Both the position numbers and the translations under genes were made by a program. Positions 1-6,025 of a stretch of DNA of 6,155 nucleotides are shown piece after piece. The stretch's first letter is position 1. Every line of letters begins with the position of its first letter. Source of the DNA: CBDUUP01 sp965370435 (GTDB lineage Bacteria > Chloroflexota > Anaerolineae > Anaerolineales > UBA11579); contig CBDUUP010000279.1 of assembly GCA_965370435.1 (NCBI GenBank), positions 1 through 6,155 of the forward strand, written 5' to 3'. The notes under the pieces were generated by a model. That model searched no databases. It had not been told where the DNA came from and worked only from the letters and a program-made list of their open reading frames with translations.

Positions 1-28
1 CCAAAGGATGGCCCTTCTGCCCCAACAC

Positions 29-65
29 AAAAAAACCTGACAGGTCTTAGAGACCTGCCAGGTTT
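29..65 (-). terminator. Intrinsic terminator of the large surface-protein gene
   Basis: An inverted repeat with 15-nt arms (33-47 and 51-65) encloses a 3-nt loop (48-50). The arms pair at every position but one (A40 against C58). Read on the minus strand, the stem is followed by a run of seven T (complement of 29-35, which partly overlaps the stem base). It lies about 50 nt past the stop codon at 115, so it fits Rho-independent termination of that gene. Each arm also contains its own small palindrome (CCTGACAGG at 36-44 and CCTGCCAGG at 54-62). Such nested symmetry is also seen in dispersed intergenic repeats, so the element could be a mobile or REP-like hairpin that acts as a terminator. Confidence 0.85.
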
Positions 66-114
66 GCGTACTAGATTGTGCACCTGATCTGATGCGCCCC
101 TACAAGGGCTGCAC

Positions 115-3100
115 TTACGGCCCGGTCTTGTTCAAGATGGCGGCATCCACCCCGATCATCCCGCTGGGCACGTTCTGGATACCGATGAGGACCTGGATGC
201 TGTCGAAGGCTCCGGTGGCGGTGATGGTGCAGGTGAACTCGGTCCAGGAGAAGTCGGCGGCAGGCGGAGAGAATACGCAGGTCTTCAAATCCACGGTGGC
301 GCCGCCGTTCTTGAGGATGAGCCGAGCGCCTAAATTCCCGCTCATGGACATGCCCATCCCGCCGAAGCGGAAGGTGAGGGTGTACTCATCCCCGGCGACC
401 CCAGCCAAGACTACAGTCTGGCGGATGATCTCCAAGCCGCCATCAGCCTGGAAGAGGTAGATGTAGCTCCCCTCATAGGCCGAACCAAAAGCTGTGCGTC
501 CATCCCCGTTGCCTGAAATGACCTCCTCCCACTCGGCGCCTAGAGGGTCTTCAAAGCCGCCGTTGAGGAGATAATCCTTGAGATACATTCCGGCATCCCA
601 GGTATCATCTACCTCCCCGGAGGTGAGCGTGGTGACGTCGGTAGTTCCACTGATGATGTTGGCGTCACTGTCCAGGGAGTCATCCCCTCCTTGATCTGCG
701 GGGCTGAATAGATAACCACTTGGGGTGTAGAACACTAAGTAGTAGTTGGTAGGCTGGACGCCGGTAAAGCTGTAGGAACCATCACTGGCGGTCGTGGTTG
801 TGTCCGCCAGGCCGACCCCTTTTTCGTACAGTTCGACGGTCACTCCGGCAATGCCAAGTTCACCCCCATCCTGGATGCCGTCTTCGTCCAAGTCATGCCA
901 CACCCAATCGCCGAGGGTGGCAAGTTGATAGAGGCCTGCATCCCGGCTGGTGTCACTCTGCCCACTGGTCAGGGCAAAAATATCGGTAAGGCCAGAGGCC
1001 GCGGCGTCGCTGTCCTTGGCATCATTCCCGCCTTGGTCTTGGGGGCTGAAATAATTCCCTGAAGGGGCGATGAACTGGATGAAGTACGACCCCGGTGCAA
1101 GGCCGGTGAAGCTGTAGCTGCCATCCCCGGCGGTGGTGGTGGTATCCACCAAGGCGTTGATCTGGGGGAAGTTCATTTTCTCCGGCACGGTGAGACTGGT
1201 ATCGTACAGGTTCACCGTCACTCCACCCAGGCCCACCTCCCCCACATCTTGGATCCCGTCTGCATCCAGGTCTACCCAGACAAAGTCACTGATGGACCCT
1301 AACTGATACATGCCCGCATCCCAGGTGTCATCATTCTCACCCGAAGTGAGGGTGGTGGCAGCGGTCTTGCCGGTGATTGCATCGGCATCGCTGTCTGTGG
1401 TGTCGTCCACGCCCTGGTCCTGGGGACTGAAATAATAGTTCGCTGGCAGGTAGAATTTCACGTAGTAATCCCCTGGATTGAGGCCGGTGAAGCTGTAGGA
1501 GCCATCCCCGGCGGTGGCAGTTGTATTCAACAGAGCATTGGTGCCGCTGTATAGTTCCACCGTCACCCCGCCAATTCCAGTCTCCCCGCCGTCTTGTACC
1601 CCGTCGCCGTCCAGGTCTTTCCATACGAAATCGCTGATGGAAGCCTTTTGATACATCCCCGCATCCCAAGTATTATCGGTTTCTCCAGGAGAGAGGGTGG
1701 TGGTAGCGGTCAATCCGGTAGAAGTGTTCGCATCGCTATCCTTGGCATCATCCCCTCCCACGTCCTTGGGGCTGAAGTAATAGCCGGCCGGGGTATAGAA
1801 CTTAAGGTAATAAGTGCCTGGCTCGACATTAGCAAAACTGTAAGAACCATCTACGGCGGTTGTCGTGGAAGCATAAAGTCCCAGGCCAATCTTATAAAGC
1901 TCAACGGTCACGCCAGCAATGCCGGACTCGCCCACATCCTGGATGCCATCATTGTCCAAGTCCTCCCATACCCAGTCGCCAATTTTGGCCTTCGGAATCA
2001 TTCCCACATCTACAGTATCTTTATCTTCCCCATCCGCCAGGGTAAAGATATCCACAACCCCAACCGCATCGGCGTCACTGTCTATGGCGTCATTCCCGCC
2101 AACATCCTGGGGGCTGATGGTGTAATTCGCCGGCTCCTCGAAGATCAAGAAATAGTTCCCCCCCGCGTTGTAGTGGTGCAGGTAGCTGCCGTCACTGGCG
2201 GTCAGGTAGGTCCATACCAGGCCGTTGGGATCAGGGTGTTCTGGGGAAGCGATCGCGGCGTTGTAAAGGCTCACCGACACGCCCTCCAGTCCGGGTTCAC
2301 CTGGATCTTGGATACCGTCCGCGTCCAGGTCTGCCCAAACAAAATTGCTGATGGCGGCGGGGAGGCTGAAGATATAGGCCGCTCCAGCGCCGGGGTTGGC
2401 GCCTGGGGATTGGTCCTCTGGCGCCCCAACCAGGGCGGTGCTCCCATCCAGGGCCACGGAGAATCCCAGGAAATCACCCCACGAGCCTGTGGAGGCATTT
2501 AATTTGATCAACTGTTCCCAGGCATCGAAGCCTCCCTTATTCCGGTAGAACACGTACCCGGACCCGGAATTCGTACCGTCATCGTCGTCCCCCCGAGCGC
2601 CGATCACGGCGGAGTTCTTGCTGACCGCCACCGAGAGACCGAACCAGTCGCCGGTTGCGGCGTCGGAAGCGTCCAGTTGGGCGACTTGACCCCAATTATC
2701 AGCCCCTCCCTGGTCCCGCAGGAAGGCGTAGGCCGAGCCGGTGGCCGAGCTTCTGTTAGGCGCGCCGACCAGAGCCGTGTCCACGTCAATATCAACGGCA
2801 TCGCCGAACCAGTTGTAAGGTCCGCCGGGAGCCGCGAGTATTTTCCTGGCCTGGCCCCAAGTATCGGCGCCCCCCAAGTCCCGGTAGAATAGGTAAGCTG
2901 AACCGGCGTTTATGCCGTTGGTGTTGTCCTCCCCAGGCGCGCCTACGATAACGGTATCTCCGTCGATTGCAACAGCGTCTCCGAAGGTGTCTCCCGCCAC
3001 GCCATCGGAGGCATAAAGTTTGTCCACTTGTCCCCAGTTGTCTGCGCCTCCCTGATTTTGGTATAATACGTAAGCCGAACCTCGACCGCTATCATCCCCC

Positions 3101-3774
3101 CTGGCGCCGATCACGGCGGTGTCTCCATCCAGGGCGACCGACCACCCATACAAGTCTCCTATGCCAAAGTCCCCGGGAAATGTTGACTTCTTAAGACCCC
3201 AGTTGTCAGCCCCGCCTTGATTCCGATAATAAAAAGATACCCTTCCCGCATCTACTACATCACCCGGAATGCCGACCAGAAGAATATCCCCGCTGATCGC
3301 CACAGAGAAACCGAACAGATCATCATTTGAAGCATCTACTGTTGTAGAAAACTTTTTGACCACGCCCCAATTATCCGCCCCTCCCAGGTCGCGTTCAAAC
3401 ACGAAGACTGCCCCTACATCGTCGTAAAAATAAGTATCATCATAGGGCATGCCGACCACGGCAGTATCCCCGCTTATGGAAACCGAATATCCGAATTGGT
3501 CCCTAATATTACCGGGGAAGGGTGTCAGTTTTTTGTCTTCAGTTAGAGGGCCGCCCCCTCCATAGACCGGTCTCAGAGCCTCATCAATAGAATCTTGCAG
3601 GGCGGGGGGGATATCGCCCTCCGCCGGGGCCGAATCATCATTCAGTGGATCAGGCCCACTGGCTGCCACGCTGCCGACAGCGCTGGCCAAGGCGTTGAAG
3701 ATCATGGCGGCGAAGATCAGCGCGGTGACGAAGAATCGAGCGATAGGATACAAACGACGTTTATGGAAATACAT
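115..3774 (-). CDS. Secreted modular surface protein: FG-GAP beta-propeller, five SdrD B-like domains and a CBM-like C-terminal domain
   Basis: This encodes a 1219-aa exported protein, probably an adhesin or extracellular matrix protein. Residues 1-38 look like a signal peptide: KRR near the N-terminus, a hydrophobic core at about 13-30, and possible signal peptidase I sites after ALA30 or VAA38. Residues about 82-471 carry seven FG-GAP-like repeats, expected to fold as a seven-bladed propeller. Residues 475-1065 are five tandem SdrD B-like (Cna_B-type) domains, each opening with an EF-hand-type loop. Residues 1066-1219 resemble a CBM4/9-like beta-sandwich (NGGFE start, QTV strand, DAAIL end) and hold the protein's only two cysteines, C1166 and C1182, a possible disulfide. 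The protein is strongly acidic. No LPXTG, SLH, PEP-CTERM or C-terminal membrane segment is visible, so anchoring is unknown. The start at 3774 is chosen over an in-frame ATG at 3816 because GAGGAG lies 7 nt upstream and the signal peptide then begins properly. The ligand is unknown; adhesion is inferred from the domain types. Confidence 0.9.
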   Translation of the reverse strand: MYFHKRRLYPIARFFVTALIFAAMIFNALASAVGSVAASGPDPLNDDSAPAEGDIPPALQDSIDEALRPVYGGGGPLTEDKKLTPFPGNIRDQFGYSVSISGDTAVVGMPYDDTYFYDDVGAVFVFERDLGGADNWGVVKKFSTTVDASNDDLFGFSVAISGDILLVGIPGDVVDAGRVSFYYRNQGGADNWGLKKSTFPGDFGIGDLYGWSVALDGDTAVIGARGDDSGRGSAYVLYQNQGGADNWGQVDKLYASDGVAGDTFGDAVAIDGDTVIVGAPGEDNTNGINAGSAYLFYRDLGGADTWGQARKILAAPGGPYNWFGDAVDIDVDTALVGAPNRSSATGSAYAFLRDQGGADNWGQVAQLDASDAATGDWFGLSVAVSKNSAVIGARGDDDDGTNSGSGYVFYRNKGGFDAWEQLIKLNASTGSWGDFLGFSVALDGSTALVGAPEDQSPGANPGAGAAYIFSLPAAISNFVWADLDADGIQDPGEPGLEGVSVSLYNAAIASPEHPDPNGLVWTYLTASDGSYLHHYNAGGNYFLIFEEPANYTISPQDVGGNDAIDSDADAVGVVDIFTLADGEDKDTVDVGMIPKAKIGDWVWEDLDNDGIQDVGESGIAGVTVELYKIGLGLYASTTTAVDGSYSFANVEPGTYYLKFYTPAGYYFSPKDVGGDDAKDSDANTSTGLTATTTLSPGETDNTWDAGMYQKASISDFVWKDLDGDGVQDGGETGIGGVTVELYSGTNALLNTTATAGDGSYSFTGLNPGDYYVKFYLPANYYFSPQDQGVDDTTDSDADAITGKTAATTLTSGENDDTWDAGMYQLGSISDFVWVDLDADGIQDVGEVGLGGVTVNLYDTSLTVPEKMNFPQINALVDTTTTAGDGSYSFTGLAPGSYFIQFIAPSGNYFSPQDQGGNDAKDSDAAASGLTDIFALTSGQSDTSRDAGLYQLATLGDWVWHDLDEDGIQDGGELGIAGVTVELYEKGVGLADTTTTASDGSYSFTGVQPTNYYLVFYTPSGYLFSPADQGGDDSLDSDANIISGTTDVTTLTSGEVDDTWDAGMYLKDYLLNGGFEDPLGAEWEEVISGNGDGRTAFGSAYEGSYIYLFQADGGLEIIRQTVVLAGVAGDEYTLTFRFGGMGMSMSGNLGARLILKNGGATVDLKTCVFSPPAADFSWTEFTCTITATGAFDSIQVLIGIQNVPSGMIGVDAAILNKTGP
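118..579 (-). other. C-terminal carbohydrate-binding-like (jelly-roll) domain of the surface protein
   Basis: This stretch encodes residues 1066-1219. The pattern is LLNGGFE, then a glycine-rich segment, a QTV strand, an AG-EYTLTFRF strand, a W-EFTCTIT strand and a closing GVDAAIL strand. This order is typical of CBM4/9-like and other galactose-binding-like beta-sandwiches. The methionine- and glycine-rich loop GGMGMSMSG (1138-1146) is unusual. Two cysteines 16 residues apart are the only ones in the protein. Sugar binding is possible but is not shown by any residue I can assign. Confidence 0.5.
580..2352 (-). repeat. Five tandem SdrD B-like domain repeats
   Basis: Five coding repeats lie in tandem at 1984-2352, 1639-1983, 1294-1638, 916-1293 and 580-915 (protein order 1 to 5). 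Periods are 123, 115, 115 and 126 aa, with a last copy of about 112 aa. Each begins with a (D/N)(F/W)VWxDLDxDG-type segment, continues with G-V-V-LY and DGSY motifs, then an acidic DxGG(D/N)D-DSDA cluster, and ends near (D/V)(A/V)G(M/L). The loop D-x-D-x-D-G-x-Q-D-x-x-E is intact in every copy (D482/D484/D486/D490/E493 in copy 1). This matches a canonical 12-residue EF-hand spacing and fits the known calcium binding of staphylococcal Sdr B domains. By hand alignment, copies 2 and 5 align without gaps over 111 residues with 78 identities (70%), pointing to internal duplication. Confidence 0.9.
2362..3531 (-). repeat. Seven FG-GAP-like beta-propeller repeats
   Basis: Residues about 82-471 contain seven copies of a pattern (D/N)xFG-(S/D)-V-(D)-G-(D)-T-A-(V/L)-(V/I)-G-(A/M)-P/R, followed by an aromatic GSAYxFYR-type strand. 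The core FG or equivalent falls at residues 94, 154, 209 (YG), 264, 323, 378 and 436 (LG), giving a period of 55-60 residues. Seven repeats suit a closed seven-bladed propeller like the integrin alpha head. Six of the blade junctions carry GGADNWG or a close variant (131, 187, 242, 301, 356, 414); the last is degenerate (GGFDAWE). The blades differ in their loops, for example the DDDDG stretch in blade 6. Confidence 0.88.
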
Positions 3775-3781
3775 GGATTCA

Positions 3782-3787
3782 CTCCTC
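3782..3787 (-). promoter_or_regulatory. Ribosome binding site of the surface-protein gene
   Basis: On the minus strand this reads GAGGAG, 7 nt before the ATG at 3774-3772. It is a near-ideal Shine-Dalgarno sequence and decides the start. The alternative in-frame ATG at 3816 has no comparable purine box and would add 14 residues ahead of the signal peptide. Confidence 0.85.
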
Positions 3788-3843
3788 AAGATAGAACTCA
3801 GTTGTAAATATAACATACAATAATTTCAATAGCGATTATCTAC

Positions 3844-3875
3844 ATTATGGTACATCACTTGGTAAGAGATGTCAA
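3844..3875 (-). promoter_or_regulatory. Predicted sigma70-type promoter of the surface-protein gene
   Basis: On the minus strand a perfect -35 box TTGACA (complement of 3870-3875) is followed after 17 nt by TACCAT (complement of 3847-3852; 4 of 6 matches to TATAAT). CATAAT (3844-3849, 5 of 6) is an alternative -10 at 20-nt spacing. Transcription would begin near 3840, giving a leader of about 65 nt. A second weak possibility is the TTGAAA within 3821-3834, closer to the gene. A short inverted repeat TTGGT-N11-ACCAA (3859-3879) overlaps the -35 region and could be an operator, but its 5-bp arms may be chance. Confidence 0.55.
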
Positions 3876-4070
3876 CCAAAAAACGGCAGTGGATAGGTAG
3901 ATGCTTACCCGTAAAGGAACAGTAGCGTTGCGTTTGTTGATGAATGCGCCCTTATGGGAGAGAAGCTATCAGAAGAAGCGCAAAACCAGCGGCGTTTAAT
4001 GAATCTGATTTTATCGTACTGTTCAAACCGTCAATCCCCAAACTCATCACCCTAATATTGTGAAATCATA

Positions 4071-4113
4071 TATAATCCCCAAGTCTTGGTTACTCTGGGA
4101 CATATTTTATACT
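4071..4113 (+). promoter_or_regulatory. Candidate promoter elements for the MFS gene
   Basis: Two -10-like boxes precede the transporter gene. TATAAT at 4071-4076 matches consensus exactly but has no good -35 box at normal spacing; it would give a leader of about 50 nt. TATACT at 4108-4113 lies 16 nt after TTGGTT (4086-4091), a weak -35, and would leave a leader of only about a dozen nucleotides before the TTG start, in keeping with the lack of a Shine-Dalgarno sequence there. The sequence alone does not decide between them. Confidence 0.3.
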
Positions 4114-4131
4114 ATCTCAACAGAATAACGA

Positions 4132-5472
4132 TTGCATAACACGAAACCTAAACGGCAGCTTCGAAGCCTCAATTCACTGCGGGATAGGGTCAGTCAATTC
4201 TTCACCCTGCCCTCCAACGCATCTATCCATCCCAAGATCGCCAAAGTGTTTCGGCGTAATTTTTTGGTCAATGCCGGAGATAGTATGTCCTGGATGTTTG
4301 GCGAATCTTTTTTTGCGGTCTCTACCATCATGCCGGTGTACTTGAGCTTTTTCACCAACTCCCCCCTCCTCATCGGCTTGATCCCTGCGATCCGGGATGC
4401 GGGATGGTTCCTGCCCCAGTTATTCCTGGCCCCCCATGTAGAAAAGTTAGACCGAAAACTGCCCACAGTCGCCAAGTTGGGTCTTTTGGAGCGTCTGCCA
4501 TTCCTGGTTTTTGCAATCGCGACCTTGTGGCTGCCGACCTTAGATTCTAACCTGTCGGTATATATTATCCTCCTTCTCTGGCTATGGTATGCAATGGCGA
4601 GCGGATTGGTCGCATTGCCGTGGCAAGAATTAATCGCTAAAGTGATACCCGTCTCCCATAGAGGCAGGTTTTTTGGGATCTCCAATTTGCTGGGGAGTTT
4701 GTTAGCAGTGATCGGCGCCGGAATAGCGGGCATTGTGCTGGCCAATATTGAGTTCCCTCAGAATTACTCGATTATCTTCTTGTTCGGGTTCATTGGCGTA
4801 TGTATCTCGTATATCTTTTTGCTTCTGAATGACGAGCCAGAGATCAAGGTTAATCAGGAAAAGGCCGCGGATAGCCTTCCATTCAAGGCGCGGATCTCCC
4901 AGATCTTTTCCCAAGACAAGAATTTCGGGAGATATATCCTCAGCCGCGGTTGTGATTATTTAGGTCGGATGGCGATGGGTTTTATTGCGATTTATGCGAT
5001 CTGGAAATTCGACCTTTCGCCCACCTATTCAGCCATCTTCGCCGCCATCATAGCGGGGAGCAGCATGATCGGGTTCCCCATGTGGGGCGCCATCGGAGAC
5101 CGGGTGGGGCATAAGCGGGTCCTGATGAGTTCGAATCTGGTATGGTTGACGGCATTGACCCTGCTGCTCCTGGCGCCATCGGTGATCTATATCAACCTCG
5201 TATTTGCGCTCTTAGGATTCTCCCAAACCGGTGCCTTTATTGGGGATATGAATATCGCCATGGAATTCGGCCGGGAAGAAGACCGGCCTACCTATATTGG
5301 GTTGGCCCGCACAATAACCGGCCCGATATTATTGATCGCGCCGATAATTGGCGGAGTCATTGTGCAGTGGTTCGGGTATCCATCTTTGATTGGCGTTTCG
5401 ATGGCGTTTTCTATACTTGGCTTGTTGGTGCTTTGGCGGCGGGTGGCCGACCCTCGCCCTGAGCAAGCCTAG
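4132..5472 (+). CDS. Major facilitator superfamily (MFS) transporter, 12 TM
   Basis: This encodes a 446-aa inner-membrane secondary transporter of unknown substrate. Hydrophobic segments suggest twelve helices at about 52-72, 78-101, 120-136, 141-163, 184-205, 212-232, 272-292, 298-320, 329-347, 351-370, 392-412 and 416-435, with a central cytoplasmic loop at 233-262. A clear MFS motif A (GxxxDRxGxxR-like: GAIGDRVGHKRV, 319-330) sits between TM8 and TM9; the equivalent after TM2 (APHVEKLDRKLP, 100-111) is degenerate. The VIPVSHRGRFFGI segment (171-183) before TM5 and LPQL in TM2 recall a poorly characterised MFS group common in Chloroflexota; that comparison is from memory. The start is taken as TTG at 4132, just after an in-frame stop at 4126-4128. 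No Shine-Dalgarno sequence precedes it, and about 50 polar residues come before TM1, so an internal start such as GTG at codon 39 is possible. The gene stands alone, divergent from the surface-protein gene and convergent with hepT. Confidence 0.88.
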   Translation: MHNTKPKRQLRSLNSLRDRVSQFFTLPSNASIHPKIAKVFRRNFLVNAGDSMSWMFGESFFAVSTIMPVYLSFFTNSPLLIGLIPAIRDAGWFLPQLFLAPHVEKLDRKLPTVAKLGLLERLPFLVFAIATLWLPTLDSNLSVYIILLLWLWYAMASGLVALPWQELIAKVIPVSHRGRFFGISNLLGSLLAVIGAGIAGIVLANIEFPQNYSIIFLFGFIGVCISYIFLLLNDEPEIKVNQEKAADSLPFKARISQIFSQDKNFGRYILSRGCDYLGRMAMGFIAIYAIWKFDLSPTYSAIFAAIIAGSSMIGFPMWGAIGDRVGHKRVLMSSNLVWLTALTLLLLAPSVIYINLVFALLGFSQTGAFIGDMNIAMEFGREEDRPTYIGLARTITGPILLIAPIIGGVIVQWFGYPSLIGVSMAFSILGLLVLWRRVADPRPEQA

Positions 5473-5507
5473 AAAATCCCTCGAAGATGAGAGACCCATT
5501 CGATTCT

Positions 5508-5540
5508 AAACGATACTCAGCGATGGGTATCGTTTTTCTT
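5508..5540 (+). terminator. Intrinsic terminator of the MFS gene
   Basis: A perfect 9-bp inverted repeat, AAACGATAC (5508-5516) and GTATCGTTT (5527-5535), encloses a 10-nt loop and runs into TTTTTCTT (5533-5540). It begins 35 nt after the stop codon of the transporter. There is no T-run on the opposite strand, so it should act only on the plus strand. An alternative pairing CCCAT (5495-5499) with ATGGG (5523-5527) competes with the stem. Confidence 0.8.
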
Positions 5541-5680
5541 CATTCAGTCGCTCGTTCTCTGCCCGTATCCTGGTGCAATATCAGAAAGAGGTCTATTTCA
5601 TAGGGTCAAAGCAGATATTTTTTTGAATGCATTGTACCCCCCGCTAGATGACTCAACCTGCATTCGCGTTATTCCAGCTA

Positions 5681-6025
5681 TCAGGATTTCTGTTCAATTT
5701 CCGCCAACATACCCTGGATGGCGGCTAATAATTCCGGCAAATCATTTTGTATGATGTTCCAGATTTGCTGGAGATCAATACCCAAGTAGTTATGCACCAC
5801 TACGTTACGGAAAGCCGCAATATTGCGCCAGTCAATTCCTGGCCGGGTCCCTTTTAAATCATCAGAAAGCCGCTGCACCGATTCGGACAAAGTTTGTAAA
5901 TTGCGCAACACTGCGTCCTGTGTTTTTCGATCCACAAAAAACACCTTCTCACCCTCTGTAATATATTCCTGGATACGGTCGCCGCATTCCTGAATGTGAG
6001 TCAAATACAAGCGATCCTTGTTCAT
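5681..6025 (-). CDS. hepT: HepT-like ribonuclease toxin (DUF86 family)
   Basis: This encodes a 114-aa protein, the usual length for the HepT/DUF86 family of small all-helical HEPN RNases. The HEPN catalytic signature Rx4HxY is present as R73-N-V-V-V-H78-N-Y80, followed by the typical LGIDLQQIW helix. The N-terminal part also fits the family: a D-YL-HI-E-type start, then QDAVLRNLQTLSESVQRLS at 36-54. In characterised pairs HepT cleaves RNA and is silenced when its partner MntA attaches AMP to the motif tyrosine, which would be Y80 here. The ATG overlaps the mntA stop codon in an ATGA arrangement, and no strong Shine-Dalgarno sequence is seen at normal spacing, so translational coupling is likely. 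No clear intrinsic terminator follows on this strand. Toxicity is inferred from family and motif, not shown. Confidence 0.87.
   Translation of the reverse strand: MNKDRLYLTHIQECGDRIQEYITEGEKVFFVDRKTQDAVLRNLQTLSESVQRLSDDLKGTRPGIDWRNIAAFRNVVVHNYLGIDLQQIWNIIQNDLPELLAAIQGMLAEIEQKS

Larger units (their letters stand above)
3775..4131. other. Divergent intergenic region
   Basis: This 357-bp stretch separates the minus-strand surface-protein gene from the plus-strand transporter gene. Its left part holds the ribosome binding site and promoter of the former; its right part (about 4050-4130) is AT-rich and holds candidate -10 boxes for the latter. The middle (about 3890-4050) contains only a 32-codon open frame (3901-3999, plus strand) with no recognisable product. 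No tRNA, riboswitch fold or transposon end was recognised. Confidence 0.6.

Noticed and set aside
76..113. GCGCCCCTACAAGGGC-type segment between the terminator and the stop codon as a possible dispersed repeat
   Set aside because: It resembles common intergenic repeat sequence, but no second copy is in the window and its symmetry is poor (about 6 of 10 paired positions).
92..460. 122-codon plus-strand open frame over the terminal domain
   Set aside because: It is antisense to a well-supported coding region, has low-complexity proline and lysine content and no family resemblance.
580..2352. Regular repeats of about 345-378 bp that could be mistaken for a repeat array
   Set aside because: They are in-frame protein domain repeats in a single open frame, far longer than CRISPR units and without constant repeat and variable spacer structure.
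1594..2502. 302-codon open frame on the plus strand inside the surface-protein gene
   Set aside because: It is antisense to the repeat-coding region and mirrors the periodic codons of the B domains. Its translation has no recognisable domain, and the minus-strand reading explains the whole segment.
3901..3999. 32-codon plus-strand open frame in the intergenic region (starts MLTRKG, ends KTSGV)
   Set aside because: It has no usable ribosome binding site at proper spacing and no recognised family. At this length an open frame is expected by chance. It could be a gene remnant, but nothing shows it.
4194..4745. 183-codon minus-strand open frame inside the transporter gene
   Set aside because: It is antisense to clear MFS helices, with no domain signal.
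5618..5676. GAATGC and GCATTC arms downstream of hepT as a possible terminator
   Set aside because: The arms are only 6 bp with a long loop, and the T-run lies on the wrong side for the minus strand, so it does not qualify.
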